This document shows, piece by piece, positions 1-8,243 of a DNA stretch of 64,000 nt (within the stretch, counting starts at the first letter, position 1; the number at the start of each line of letters is the position of its first letter). The stretch is from Luteimonas galliterrae (GTDB taxonomy: Bacteria > Pseudomonadota > Gammaproteobacteria > Xanthomonadales > Xanthomonadaceae). Made by a program: the position numbers and the translations under genes. The DNA lies in assembly GCF_023374055.1 (NCBI RefSeq), contig NZ_JAMBEP010000001.1, positions 1,426,001-1,490,000 on the forward strand, given 5' to 3'. A model generated the notes under the pieces. It saw nothing but the letters and a program-made list of their open reading frames with translations. It ran no database searches and was not told where the DNA came from.

Positions 1-194
1 AACTGCTTGGCCGAATCGATGGCCTCGGCCGTGACTTGCGTGGCCGAGCGCACCAGCAATGCGTCGACGCCGACCAAGGCTTTGGCGAGCTTGGCGGGGT
101 CTTTGATGGGTTCGGAGATTTCGACGGTCCAACCGGCCTCGCGGAACAAGGCCAGGCCGTCTTCGTGGATACCGTCGCAAGCCAGCACTTTCAT
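1..194 (-). CDS. serA: D-3-phosphoglycerate dehydrogenase, N-terminal fragment
   Basis: The gene runs off the left edge, so only the first 64 codons are visible. They begin MKVLACDGIHEDG and continue through a stretch ending in LLVRSATQVTAEAI, which is the start of the regulatory/substrate domain of SerA-type D-2-hydroxyacid dehydrogenases. The enzyme oxidises 3-phosphoglycerate to 3-phosphohydroxypyruvate, the first step of serine synthesis, in the cytoplasm. The ATG at 194 is preceded by an AGGAG ribosome site eight bases upstream, which fixes the start. The NAD-binding domain and any ACT domain lie outside the window, so a related hydroxyacid dehydrogenase cannot be fully excluded. Confidence 0.85.
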   Translation of the reverse strand, partial: MKVLACDGIHEDGLALFREAGWTVEISEPIKDPAKLAKALVGVDALLVRSATQVTAEAIDSAKQ

Positions 195-266
195 CGTCGA
201 CTCCTGTGGGGAAAAGATCCCGCGGAGCCCGGCAGCCGGCACAACGTAAAGAACGATCGGATCGAC

Positions 267-283
267 ATCCGCCTAAGGCGGAT
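267..283. promoter_or_regulatory. Palindrome upstream of serA
   Basis: ATCCGCC-TAA-GGCGGAT is a perfect 7-base inverted repeat around three bases. It lies 73 bases upstream of the serA start and 155 bases upstream of the DUF3224 gene on the other strand, in the divergent spacer. No T-run follows on either strand, so an operator is more likely than a terminator. The binding protein is unknown. The rest of the 243-base spacer shows nothing else I can name. Confidence 0.35.
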
Positions 284-437
284 CGCTTACGGGTCGGGAG
301 ACGGGGCCGGCTGGCATGGGAATCCGCGACCAAGACAGCGTAGCAGACGCAGCGGACCGCGCAAGAGGCGTCCGCGGGACTGGCCGCAGAGGCGGCCTTG
401 CGCGACCATGGCGCTCCGAATCGATGGAGCGTGAGCC

Positions 438-833
438 ATGGGCCAGCAGGTCAAAGGCGAATTCGACGTCAAACGCGGCATGGAGCCGTCCTGCGACATG
501 GGCGACGGCGTCGAAGCCGGGCGTTTCCGCTTCGACAAGCGCTTCCACGGCGATCTGGACGCCAACAGCGTGGTGCACATGATGGCGGTGATGACCGAGA
601 CGGAAGGTTCGGCCGCGTACGTGGCTATCGAACGCATCTCCGGCACGCTGCGGGGCCGGAAGGGCACGTTCTTCGTCACCCACAACGGAGTCATGGACCG
701 CGGCACGCCGACGCTGTCGGTGGCTGTGGTGCCGGATTCGGGCACGGATGAGTTGGCCGGCCTTTCGGGTCGGATGGCGATCGATATCGTCGACGGCAAA
801 CATTACTACACGTTCGATTACGCCTTGGAATAA
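438..833 (+). CDS. DUF3224 domain-containing protein
   Basis: A 131-residue cytoplasmic protein covering a whole DUF3224 domain. Recognisable blocks are the opening GEFDVK, the central YVAIERISGTLRGRKGTF, the VVPDSGTDELAGLSG segment and the closing GKHYYTFDY. DUF3224 proteins are small beta-barrel proteins of unknown function (an allene-oxide-cyclase-like fold is often assumed). There is no signal peptide or membrane segment. It is transcribed away from serA and followed by about 1 kb of repeats, so it is probably monocistronic. The ATG at 438 follows GCGTGAGCC, a weak ribosome site; no better in-frame start is near. Confidence 0.8.
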   Translation: MGQQVKGEFDVKRGMEPSCDMGDGVEAGRFRFDKRFHGDLDANSVVHMMAVMTETEGSAAYVAIERISGTLRGRKGTFFVTHNGVMDRGTPTLSVAVVPDSGTDELAGLSGRMAIDIVDGKHYYTFDYALE

Positions 834-871
834 GCATCAAGCGCTAAATCGATTCGGGTCGGCGCATTTCT

Positions 872-940
872 CTGCTCCTTATTGCCCTGCTCGTTATTGC
901 CCTGCTCGTTATTGCTCTGCTCGTTATTGCCCTGCTCGTT
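872..940. repeat. 15-bp tandem repeat, 4.6 copies
   Basis: The unit CTGCTCGTTATTGCC occurs at 872-886 (one change), 887-901, 902-916 (one change), 917-931 and as a partial copy at 932-940. The last unit runs directly into the palindromic repeat that starts at 941. A 15-base period would keep frame (YCPAR repeats in one frame), but no plausible gene encloses it. Confidence 0.9.
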
Positions 941-980
941 GTAGAGCGGAGCTTGCTCCGCTGCACTTCGCTCTTAAGCT

Positions 981-1058
981 GTCATCCCAGCGAACGCTGG
1001 GACCCATCTTGCTTGTGCGCTTGCCCTTAAGCCGTCATCCCGGCGAAGGCCGGGATCC
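981..1058. repeat. Two GTCATCCC-type hairpin repeats
   Basis: Two related hairpins lie 30 bases apart. The first is GTCATCCCAGCGAACGCTGG at 981-1003 (8-bp stem with an AA loop). The second is GTCATCCCGGCGAAGGCCGG at 1034-1058. The family, roughly GTCATnCCnGCGAAnGCnGGnAnCC, is widespread in proteobacterial spacers. A third member is nested in the repeat at 39475-39606. Confidence 0.85.
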
Positions 1059-1123
1059 AGGCCCGCGTCCTTGCGGGTTGCGCTGCGACTCGCGCCATGG
1101 ACAAAGGCTTCCGGGCTGCGCCC

Positions 1124-1171
1124 GGGTCACTTTCTTTGTTGGCCCAAAGAAAGTAACCCAAGAAAGGGCCT
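1124..1171. repeat. ACTTTCTTT/AAAGAAAGT repeat, left copy
   Basis: The core ACTTTCTTT-GTTGGCCC-AAAGAAAGT is a perfect 9-bp inverted repeat, followed by AACCCAAGAAAGGGCC. It matches, in inverse orientation, the copy at 1422-1476. Repeats with this TTTCTTT...AAAGAAA core are common in xanthomonad genomes. Confidence 0.8.
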
Positions 1172-1421
1172 GAACTGCGGTGCGATGCGTCGCGACTGAA
1201 AGACCGCCAGCAGACCTGCTTTCGTCGTGGGTGACCTTCTTACGCAGGTACTAGATTTTGATTCGCAGCGATTGTGGTGACGTGGCTTTTGCGGATTTGC
1301 GCTAAGGAGTCGTTCTGGTCGATCGCCTCGGATCTGAATATCGAAGCGACGGAGGAATCCCGAGCGTTGGCGAGCGGTGGCCAAGAACACGGGGCAACCC
1401 CATCGCCGGGATACCTTCCAA

Positions 1422-1476
1422 AGGCCCTTTTTCTTTGGTTACTGTTCTTTTTGGGCCCCACAAAAAGAAAGCAACT
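1422..1476. repeat. ACTTTCTTT/AAAGAAAGT repeat, right inverted copy
   Basis: AAGGCCCTTTTTCTTTGGTT followed by TTCTTTTTGGGCCCCACAAA and AAGAAAGCAAC is a diverged inverse of 1124-1171. The two enclose about 250 bases without recognisable coding content, like a decayed small non-autonomous element. No target-site duplication was identified. Confidence 0.7.
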
Positions 1477-1817
1477 CGGCCGCGGTCTTAGCGGACGAAA
1501 CCCCGGCCTGAAAGGCCGGCAGGTCGCGACGAACCCGCAAGCGAAGGCAGCGGAGCAAGCTCCGCTCTACAAGAAGCGGCTGGCACGTGAGGCCCCAACC
1601 CAGTGGACATACGACGAATGATTGATCCTGCATTCGTCCGGTCAGGTTCGGAGCCATTGACCCACATCTCACACATGCTCGGTGACCGCTCTCACAGATA
1701 ACGAATGATGCGGCGCATCGTGCGAAATTTTTATCGCGCGCTAACCGCTTCCGAACAAATACGCCCCTAGAGTCGGCCGGTCGGCAAGTGTCGGCGAACT
1801 TACGAAGGGAGAATACG

Positions 1818-2048
1818 ATGCAAAGGAAAGTAGCGGCCTTGCTCGGCGCGGCGGCCGCAGTCGCCATGGGCGCCGCGATCGCCGCGGTCGGTCCCACCGG
1901 ACCCGGGCAGTTCTATTACTACTACAACGATGCCGGCCAAGTGGTCGGCTACCAGGCCATCCGTTGCGACGGCACGCGCGAAGCCTGGGGCAAGTTCACC
2001 CGCAACTACGCCGACGGCTATTTCATCTGCGATCCGGATCCGACCTGA
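1818..2048 (+). CDS. Small secreted protein, first of a tandem pair (DUF6289-like)
   Basis: A 76-residue precursor. MQRKVAALLGAAAAVAMGAAIA is a typical Sec signal peptide, leaving about 54 residues. The mature part begins VGPTGPGQFYYYYNDAGQVVG and has two cysteines, in IRCDG and FICDPDPT, that could form one disulfide. The ATG at 1818 follows GAAGGGAGAATACG, a good ribosome site; an upstream in-frame ATG at 1788 lacks one and would spoil the signal peptide. The next gene, 21 bases on, is a clear paralogue. The pattern resembles DUF6289-type small exported proteins, but I assign this from memory and the function is unknown. Confidence 0.7.
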   Translation: MQRKVAALLGAAAAVAMGAAIAAVGPTGPGQFYYYYNDAGQVVGYQAIRCDGTREAWGKFTRNYADGYFICDPDPT

Positions 2049-2069
2049 TCGCCGCACAAGGAGCAAGAC

Positions 2070-2297
2070 ATGCGCAGGAAGACCGCTTTGATTTTTGGTT
2101 TGCTGGCCGCGATCGCCGCCGGCGTCGCCATCGCCCGCCCGCCGGGGCCCGACGAGATCGGCGAGTTCTATTTCTATTTCGATCAGGACGGCAACATCGT
2201 CGGTAGCGCTTCGCTGGACTGCGAAGGCAATCTGTACGAGTCCGGCGTCCGCACGAACTTCTACAGCAGCGGTCACGCAGTCTGTAACCCGGACTGA
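2070..2297 (+). CDS. Small secreted protein, second of a tandem pair (DUF6289-like)
   Basis: A 75-residue precursor with a signal peptide (MRRKTALIFGLLAAIAAGVAIA). The mature part starts RPPGPDEIGEFYFYFDQDGN and keeps the two-cysteine layout of its neighbour (LDCEG and AVCNPD). Shared positions are GP..G.FY.Y...G..VG, then C(D/E)G, then Y..G...C.PD. An AAGGAG site sits eight bases before the ATG, and the two genes are 21 bases apart, so they are co-transcribed. A stem-loop terminator follows the stop. Secretion and a disulfide-stabilised small fold are inferred; no function is known to me. Confidence 0.7.
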   Translation: MRRKTALIFGLLAAIAAGVAIARPPGPDEIGEFYFYFDQDGNIVGSASLDCEGNLYESGVRTNFYSSGHAVCNPD

Positions 2298-2314
2298 TAG
2301 CGGCCTGAAAACAA

Positions 2315-2338
2315 AAACGGCGGAGAAATCCGCCGTTT
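2315..2338 (+). terminator. Terminator after the small secreted protein pair
   Basis: AAACGGCGGA-GAAA-TCCGCCGTTT is a perfect 10-bp stem closed by a GAAA loop, 18 bases after the stop. The A-rich left arm and T-rich right arm suit an intrinsic terminator, though no long T-run follows. Confidence 0.7.
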
Positions 2339-2434
2339 GTAGCCCGGGGTGGAGGCCGCAGGCCGATACCCGGGTCGCGACCTCGCCGTGACGGTGAAAG
2401 CCCCGGGTATCGCCTTCGGCTCCACCCGGGCTAC
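2339..2434. repeat. GTAGCCCGGG-type long inverted repeat
   Basis: GTAGCCCGGGGTGGAGGCCG starts the left arm (2339-2375), and CCACCCGGGCTAC ends the right arm (2401-2434). The arms pair with a few mismatches around a 25-base centre. It lies between two convergent genes, 40 bases after one stop and four bases before the other. This is the only copy in the window. Confidence 0.8.
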
Positions 2435-2437
2435 CGA

Positions 2438-4609
2438 CTATTTCGCGACCACGTTCAATTCCTGCAGCAACTGCGGTGCCGGATAGGCTTCCTGCATGAT
2501 CCAGCGCATATAGCGCTGGTCGACCGAAATCATCCGCGTCATCACCGGGTCGAACACCCAGTTGGAACTGACCGACTCCCAGTTGCCGTCGAACGCCAGT
2601 CCGACCAGCTTGCCGCGCGCGTCCAGCACCGGAGAACCGGAATTGCCGCCGGTGATGTCCAGATCGGACAGGAAGTTCACCGGCACCGTGCCCAGCCGCT
2701 TGTCCGCCAAACCGCCGTAACGCTTTGCCGCGATCGCATCGAGCAACGGCTTGGGCGCGTCGAACGGCTCCTTGCCGGTCGCCTTGGCGGCCACTTCTTC
2801 GAGCTTGGTGAAGGGCTGTTGCTTGCTGCCGTCGATCTTGGTGTAGGCCACGACGTTGCCGAAGGTGATGCGCAACGACGAGTTGGCGTCCGGATAGACG
2901 AACTCGCCCTTGCTCTTCTTGTAGTCCGCCACAGCCTGCAGGTAGACCGGGCGCGCGGCCAGCGTTTCGCCTGCGCGAGTCTTGCGCTCCTCTTCCTGCT
3001 TGAGCAGGGTGGGCATCATCGCCACGGCCAGCTGGATCGCCGGATCCTTGCTCGATTCGAAGGCCTTGCGGTCGGCCGCGAACCACTTCATGCGCTCGCT
3101 GGCGTTGCCGAGCCTGCTCTTGCCGAGTTTGGTCACGGCCTTGCCGACGGCTTTCTCGCCGCTGCCTCCGAGCCATTTGTCGAGCGCGCCGACGCGTTGC
3201 GCTTCCGGCAGGGCGACGTACTGCTCGAGCCAGTAACGCTGCAGCTCGCGGTCCATCGCCGGATGGTAGCGGCGTTCCATCTGTTTCAGGCCGCCCTCGA
3301 TCGAGGCCAGGTCGCGCTGCTGGTAGCCCGATTCGCGCTCGGCATCGGGCTTTGCGCGCTCCATCGACAAGCGGTAGAGCATGGTGGCGGTGCCGACCAC
3401 GCCGGTGTTGGAGAACTGGCCGAACACCAGGTCGCGCTCGCGCGTGGCCTTGGCCTGCTCGCCGACCGCGACGAGCTCGTCGTGCGCCTCGAGCGCCGGC
3501 TTGCCCTTGTCGCCCTGCTTGCGCAACCAGTCGAGCACCGCGGTTTCCTGGCTGTGCTTGGTTGCGGCGGCGTTGGTGCGCTTGAAGCCTTCCAACTGGC
3601 CGTCGTAGTTCTTGAGCACGTTCCCCCAACTGCGGACCGTGCTGGCGTATTTGACCGCGATTTCAGGGTTTTTCTTGCCCTCCGCTTCGACCAGCGCGAC
3701 CAGCTTCTTGAAGTGGCCGCCGATGGTCGGATAGGTCCAGGCCGCGGTGTTGTCGAAGTCGTCGGCGAGCGCGTAGCGGTTGGTCTGGCCCGGATAGCCG
3801 GCGACCATGACGAAATCGCCCGCGCCCAGCGGCTTGTCGGCGATCTTCAACCAATGCTTGGGTTTGAACGGCACGTTGTCGGCCGAATACGCGGCCGGCT
3901 TGCCGTCTTTGCCGACGTAAGCGCGGTAGAACGAGAAATCGCCGGTGTGGCGCGGCCACATCCAGTTGTCGACTTCGCCGCCGTAATTGCCGATGCCGCC
4001 CGGCGGCGCGTAAACCAGCCGCACGTCCTTGATTTCGATATTGCGGAACAGGCGATAGGTATTCCCGCCGAAGAAGCTGTACAGGCGGCAGCGATAACCG
4101 CCCTCGGCCTCGCATTGCGCGACCAGTTTCTTGTCGGTGGCTTCCAATGCGCGGGTGCGGCCGAGCGCATCGGGTGCGGCGTCGATCGCGGCTTTCACAG
4201 TCGGCGTCACGTCTTGGATGGTATCCAGTGCGTAGATGCGCGCGTTCGGGCCGGCGCTGAGTTCTTCGACGCGCGTCGCGGCGTTGAAGCCGTCGTGCAT
4301 CAGGTTCTTTTCGGGCGTCGAATTGAGCTGGATCGCGCCGTAGGCGCAATGGTGATTGGTGACGACCAGGCCCTCCGGCGACACGAAACTGGCGGTGCAG
4401 CCGCCAAGCGACACCACCGCGCCCATCGGGTCGCCGGTAAGATTGGCCAACTGCTTCGCGTCGAGCTTGAGCCCGGCCTTTTTAAGCGGGCCGGCTATTT
4501 CAGGTAGTTGCTGCGGCACCCACATGCCTTCTCCGCCATGGGCCTCTCCTGCGAATCCGGCGCCGAGCGCTGCAGCGGTGATGGCCGTGGCCAATGCGGT
4601 GTAGTGCAT
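2438..4609 (-). CDS. S46 family dipeptidyl-peptidase, DPP7/DAP BII type
   Basis: A 723-residue periplasmic serine exopeptidase with an N-terminal signal peptide (ending near GEAHG). Counting from the ATG at 4609, the expected triad is His86 (TNHH), Asp224 (RHTGD) and Ser657 (GGNSGSP). These are the positions I recall for DAP BII of Pseudoxanthomonas mexicana. Residue 675, 18 after the serine, is Gly (LAFDGNW), the residue that marks DPP7-type preference for hydrophobic P1. These enzymes remove dipeptides from the N-terminus of oligopeptides. The start is supported by AAGGAAGG nine bases upstream; an ORF extending 50 codons further has no such site. It lies 162 bases downstream of a paralogue on the same strand. 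Confidence 0.93.
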   Translation of the reverse strand: MHYTALATAITAAALGAGFAGEAHGGEGMWVPQQLPEIAGPLKKAGLKLDAKQLANLTGDPMGAVVSLGGCTASFVSPEGLVVTNHHCAYGAIQLNSTPEKNLMHDGFNAATRVEELSAGPNARIYALDTIQDVTPTVKAAIDAAPDALGRTRALEATDKKLVAQCEAEGGYRCRLYSFFGGNTYRLFRNIEIKDVRLVYAPPGGIGNYGGEVDNWMWPRHTGDFSFYRAYVGKDGKPAAYSADNVPFKPKHWLKIADKPLGAGDFVMVAGYPGQTNRYALADDFDNTAAWTYPTIGGHFKKLVALVEAEGKKNPEIAVKYASTVRSWGNVLKNYDGQLEGFKRTNAAATKHSQETAVLDWLRKQGDKGKPALEAHDELVAVGEQAKATRERDLVFGQFSNTGVVGTATMLYRLSMERAKPDAERESGYQQRDLASIEGGLKQMERRYHPAMDRELQRYWLEQYVALPEAQRVGALDKWLGGSGEKAVGKAVTKLGKSRLGNASERMKWFAADRKAFESSKDPAIQLAVAMMPTLLKQEEERKTRAGETLAARPVYLQAVADYKKSKGEFVYPDANSSLRITFGNVVAYTKIDGSKQQPFTKLEEVAAKATGKEPFDAPKPLLDAIAAKRYGGLADKRLGTVPVNFLSDLDITGGNSGSPVLDARGKLVGLAFDGNWESVSSNWVFDPVMTRMISVDQRYMRWIMQEAYPAPQLLQELNVVAK

Positions 4610-4771
4610 GGGATCGTTCCTTCCTTTCAGTCGATTCGGGAGTCTAGCCCAGGCCTTGGGGGCGAAGGCATGACTAAAGTTGGGTCGCGCGACTTCGTGC
4701 TGCATCCTGAGGGGAACGGATGTTGATGGGCCGTGCCTTATGGGCTGCGACGGCTGCATTCCTACGTGCCT

Positions 4772-6928
4772 TTACTCCGCCGGCAGGTTCATTTCCTTCA
4801 ACAGGTGCGGCGCCGGATAAACTTTCGCCAGCAACCAGCGCAGATAGCGCATGTCGACGTGGATCGCGCGCTTGTAGCGTGGATCGAACATCCAGCTGGC
4901 GCTCACCGCCTCCCAGTTGCTGTCGAAGTTCAATCCGATCAGCCGTCCATTCGCATCCAGCACCGGCGAACCGGAATTGCCGCCCGTGGTGTCGAGATTG
5001 GTGAGGAAATCGACCGTCTGGGTCTTCAGCGCCGGATCGGCCGTGCTGCCGAAATCGCCCTTGGCGATCGCGTCTCGCAGCGGCTTGGGCGCATCGAACG
5101 GTGCTTTTCCGGTGTGCTTCTCGACGATGCCCTGCACGGTGGTCAGCGGTACGTAGGTGACGCCGTCTCGGGGCGACATCGTGCCGACCTTGCCGTAGCT
5201 CACGCGCAACGTCGAATTGGCGTCGGGATACACCGCCTTGCCCTGCGATTTGCGGTAGCCGATCAGCGCGCGCATATAGGCCGGCCGCAGGCGCAAAAGA
5301 TCGCCTTCGCTGGCTTTGTCGGCCTCTTCCAGGCGCAACACGGCCGGCGAAAGTTTGGCGGCCGCCTGCATCAGCGGATCGGTCGCCGCTGCGACCTCGG
5401 CCGGAGCGGCTTTCAACCAACGCAGGCGCTCGGCCTCGTCGCCGAGCTTGGTTTGCGCGTACAGCGCGTCGAGCGCTGTCTTGGCTTGCGCTTCGTCGCC
5501 GCCGAACACGGCGTCCACTTCGGCGATGCGTTGCGCCGCCGGCAATGCGCGGTAGCGCTTCAGCAGATCCGACAGCAAGGCCTTCTCGACTTCGGCGTCG
5601 TAACGGCGCTGGACCTGCTTCAACGAACCTTCGATCAAAGCCTCGTCGCGTTGCTGGAAGCCCTTCTCGCGCTGCGCATCCGGCTTTCCGCGCTCGGCCG
5701 CCAGCCGCTGGAGCATCATCGCGGCGCGCAACAACTGGGGCTGGTTGCGGATCAGGCCCAATAGCTGGTCGCGCTCGCGCGTCGCGCTGCCGGCATCCAG
5801 CACCTTCTGCGCCGCCGCGATGTCGGCCTGGATCGCCTTCGCGTCGGACTGCTTGCCCAGCCAAGCCAGCATCGCCCTCTCGTCTTCGGCGCGGGTACGC
5901 ACCGCATCGCTGCGGCGCAGGCCGTCCAGTTCGCCCTGGGCGCGCTTGAGGCCGTTCTTCAGGCCTGCCAGCTGCGATGCGTACAGCACTTTCGCCGAGG
6001 GCTTGGCCGTGGTCGCGGCTTCGATCGTGTCGATCATGCCGTCGAACAGTTCCACCCGCGTCGGCAGCTGCCACTCGACCTGGCTCTTGAATTCGGACGC
6101 CATCCGATGCCTATACGTGGTGCCGGGATACCCGGCCAGCATCGCGTAATCGCCCTCGCCTACCGGATCGGTGGAGATCTGCAGATGAGCCGGCGGCGTG
6201 TACGGCACATTGTCCTTCGAATACGCCGCCGGCTTGCCGTCCTTGCCGACGTAGGCGCGCAGGATAGTGAAATCGCCGCTGTGCCGCGGCCACATGAAAT
6301 TGTCGATCTCGTCGCCGTAATTGCCGATCGCTTCCGGCGGCGCGTAAACCAGGCGGATGTCCTTCAGCTCGAGCTGCTTGATCAGATAAAAATCGGTGCC
6401 GTAATACATGTTGGCGACGCTGCAGCGGTAGCCCGCCTCGCTTTCGCACTCGGCGACAACGGCTTTGCCGGCCGCATCGACCGCGTCGTAGTAGGCGCGG
6501 CCCGTCTTGCCGCGCGCGCCGCTCAGGATGCGGTCGGTGATGCGGTCGAAACCGGTGGTCACCAGCACGCGGTAGTCGGGATTGGCGGGCAGTTCGGCAT
6601 CGCGGTCGGCGGCGATGAAGCCGTTGCCGATCAGGTCGCGCTCCTTGCTGCTGTTGTACTGGATGACGCCGAACGCGACGTGGTGGTTGGTCAGCACCAG
6701 GCCGTCGCCGGATACGAAAGCGCCGGTCGCGCCGCCCACTTTCACCACGGCGTTCATCGGCGGCTTGGCCAGTTCGGCCAAACCGGCAGGATCGCCCTGG
6801 AAACCGGCGGCCTTCAGCTGCGCTGCGATCTCGGGCAATTGCGACGGCATCCACATGCCCTCGTCGGCATGCGCGGCGGCGGGCAGCAGGGTGGCGGCGA
6901 CCGCCATGGCCAACATACGTCGGGGCAC
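4772..6928 (-). CDS. S46 family dipeptidyl-peptidase, DPP11-like
   Basis: A 718-residue paralogue of the next gene downstream, with a signal peptide ending AAAHA and the mature start [12 protein letters not shown]. The triad is His82 (TNHH), Asp219 (RHSGD) and Ser652 (GGNSGSP). The specificity position, 18 residues after the serine, is Ser670 (LNFDSNW) instead of Gly. Arg or Ser there marks DPP11-type enzymes that prefer Asp/Glu at P1. I place the start at a GTG (6928) because GAGGAG lies six bases upstream; an in-frame ATG at 6916 is possible. An open frame continues far upstream but is antisense to tdh and not real. Confidence 0.92.
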   Translation of the reverse strand: MPRRMLAMAVAATLLPAAAHADEGMWMPSQLPEIAAQLKAAGFQGDPAGLAELAKPPMNAVVKVGGATGAFVSGDGLVLTNHHVAFGVIQYNSSKERDLIGNGFIAADRDAELPANPDYRVLVTTGFDRITDRILSGARGKTGRAYYDAVDAAGKAVVAECESEAGYRCSVANMYYGTDFYLIKQLELKDIRLVYAPPEAIGNYGDEIDNFMWPRHSGDFTILRAYVGKDGKPAAYSKDNVPYTPPAHLQISTDPVGEGDYAMLAGYPGTTYRHRMASEFKSQVEWQLPTRVELFDGMIDTIEAATTAKPSAKVLYASQLAGLKNGLKRAQGELDGLRRSDAVRTRAEDERAMLAWLGKQSDAKAIQADIAAAQKVLDAGSATRERDQLLGLIRNQPQLLRAAMMLQRLAAERGKPDAQREKGFQQRDEALIEGSLKQVQRRYDAEVEKALLSDLLKRYRALPAAQRIAEVDAVFGGDEAQAKTALDALYAQTKLGDEAERLRWLKAAPAEVAAATDPLMQAAAKLSPAVLRLEEADKASEGDLLRLRPAYMRALIGYRKSQGKAVYPDANSTLRVSYGKVGTMSPRDGVTYVPLTTVQGIVEKHTGKAPFDAPKPLRDAIAKGDFGSTADPALKTQTVDFLTNLDTTGGNSGSPVLDANGRLIGLNFDSNWEAVSASWMFDPRYKRAIHVDMRYLRWLLAKVYPAPHLLKEMNLPAE

Positions 6929-7030
6929 GGGCAACTCCTCATTGGGATGCGAATTCGCGACGATAGACGCGGCATCGCCGAGCAGGCAACTGCCAGCGGT
7001 CATGGCCCTGCCCCGGACGGCCGCGGGCGG

Positions 7031-7036
7031 TACAAT
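7031..7036 (+). promoter_or_regulatory. Candidate -10 box for tdh
   Basis: TACAAT differs from the consensus by one base and lies 34 bases before the tdh ATG. The -35 region 17 bases upstream (CTGCCC) is poor, so this is tentative. It lies in the divergent spacer between the S46 peptidase and tdh. Confidence 0.35.
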
Positions 7037-7069
7037 TGCGTTCTCTCTCGCCATCGTTCCGGGCCGCCC

Positions 7070-8122
7070 ATGTCGTCGATTCCGTCGTTCCCGCAAAGCA
7101 TGAAAGCGTTGGTCAAGCGCGAGGCGGCCAAGGGCATCTGGCTGGAGGAAGTGCCGGTGCCGCGCCCCGGTGCGAACGAGGTGCTGATCAAGCTGGAGAA
7201 AACGGCGATCTGCGGCACCGATCTGCACATCTATCTGTGGGACGAATGGAGCCAGCGCACGATCAAGCCGGGCCTGGTGATCGGCCACGAATTCGTCGGC
7301 CGCATCGTCGAACTCGGGCCGGGCGTGAGCGGCTATGCGCTGGGGCAGCGCGTCTCGGCCGAGGGCCATATCGTCTGCGGCCATTGCCGCAACTGCCGAG
7401 CCGGCAAGCAGCACCTGTGCCCGAACACCGTCGGCATCGGCGTCACGCGCGACGGCGCGTTCGCCGAATACATCGTGATGCCGGCCAGCAACCTGTGGCC
7501 GATCCCCGACCAGATTCCGAGCGAATTGGCGGCGTTCTTCGATCCTTACGGCAACGCCGCGCACTGCGCGCTGGAATTCGACGTGGTCGGCGAAGACGTG
7601 CTGATCACCGGCGCCGGCCCGATCGGGGTGATGGCCGCCGGCATCTGCAAGCATATCGGCGCGCGCAACGTGGTGGTCACCGACGTCAACGACTACCGCC
7701 TGAAATTGGCCGCCGACATGGGCGCCACGCGCGTGGTCAACGTCACCAACACGTCGTTGAAGGACGTGATGGCCGACCTGCACATGGAAGGCTTCGACGT
7801 GGGCCTGGAGATGAGCGGCAACCCGCGCGCGTTCAACGACATGCTCGACTGCATGTACCACGGCGGCAAGGTCGCCCTGCTCGGCCTACTGCCCAAGGGC
7901 GCTGGCGTGGACTGGGACCGCATCATCTTCAAGGGCCTGACGATCCACGGCATCTACGGCCGCCGCATGTACGAAACCTGGTACAAGATGACGCAACTGG
8001 TCCTGTCCGGCTTTCCGCTGGGCAAGGTGCTGAGCCATCAATTGCCGATCGACGAGTTCCAGAAGGGCTTCGACCTGATGGAATCCGGAAAGTCCGGCAA
8101 AGTCGTCCTCAGCTGGAATTAA
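7070..8122 (+). CDS. tdh: L-threonine 3-dehydrogenase
   Basis: A 350-residue zinc-dependent medium-chain dehydrogenase that oxidises L-threonine to 2-amino-3-ketobutyrate with NAD. The catalytic zinc site is seen in [10 protein letters not shown] and GHEF. The structural zinc cysteines lie in [15 protein letters not shown], and the NAD fold in [11 protein letters not shown]. The next gene, kbl, takes the product to glycine and acetyl-CoA, so the pair forms the threonine-to-glycine route. The usual family start corresponds to MKALVKRE at 7100. The ATG at 7070 adds ten residues, and neither start has a strong ribosome site. A repeat (8136-8222) separates tdh from kbl. Confidence 0.95.
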   Translation: MSSIPSFPQSMKALVKREAAKGIWLEEVPVPRPGANEVLIKLEKTAICGTDLHIYLWDEWSQRTIKPGLVIGHEFVGRIVELGPGVSGYALGQRVSAEGHIVCGHCRNCRAGKQHLCPNTVGIGVTRDGAFAEYIVMPASNLWPIPDQIPSELAAFFDPYGNAAHCALEFDVVGEDVLITGAGPIGVMAAGICKHIGARNVVVTDVNDYRLKLAADMGATRVVNVTNTSLKDVMADLHMEGFDVGLEMSGNPRAFNDMLDCMYHGGKVALLGLLPKGAGVDWDRIIFKGLTIHGIYGRRMYETWYKMTQLVLSGFPLGKVLSHQLPIDEFQKGFDLMESGKSGKVVLSWN

Positions 8123-8135
8123 GACCCGCTTTTTT

Positions 8136-8222
8136 TGTAGGAGCGGCTTTAGCCGCGAGCTCTTCTCCGGACACCGCTGCGATCTGAAAGAAAAAGCTCG
8201 CGGCTGAAGCCGCTCCCACGAA
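8136..8222. repeat. GAGCGGCTTnAGCCGC repeat, copy 1 (tdh-kbl)
   Basis: Left arm GTAGGAGCGGCTTTAGCCGC plus GAGCTCTT, right arm AAAGCTCGCGGCTGAAGCCG plus CTCCCAC, with about 30 unrelated bases between. Each arm also contains its own small palindrome (GCGGCT-TT-AGCCGC). It lies 13 bases after the tdh stop and ends 21 bases before the kbl start. Confidence 0.95.
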
Positions 8223-8243
8223 GGCAACAGCCATGGAACTGCC

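Larger units (their letters stand above)
941..1570. repeat. Nested inverted repeats in a 984-base gene-free stretch
   Basis: The gap between the DUF3224 gene and the small secreted proteins (834-1817) holds no convincing gene but many palindromes. The outer pair is GTAGAGCGGAGCTTGCTCCGC at 941-964 and its inverse at 1547-1570. A second inverted pair lies inside it (1124-1171 and 1422-1476). CCGGCCT-GA-AAGGCCGG lies at about 1503-1519. Between the inner pair, 1172-1421 shows no ORF with family features. The outer family recurs at 23984-24006 and, altered, at 32311-32330. Confidence 0.8.

Noticed and set aside
872-940. Tandem repeat as origin iterons
   Set aside because: No replication gene, DnaA boxes or AT-rich unwinding region nearby; the unit runs into ordinary spacer repeats.
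748-1173. Open frame with YCPAR pentapeptide repeats
   Set aside because: It overlaps the DUF3224 gene in another frame, the repeats come from the 15-bp DNA tandem array, and it reads through palindromic repeats; no ribosome site or family.
1172-1421. Hidden transposase between the inverted repeats
   Set aside because: Only short frames without transposase motifs; too short for an insertion sequence.
6929-7861. Long upstream extension of the second S46 peptidase frame
   Set aside because: It is antisense to tdh, would bury the signal peptide, and the GTG at 6928 has a good ribosome site.
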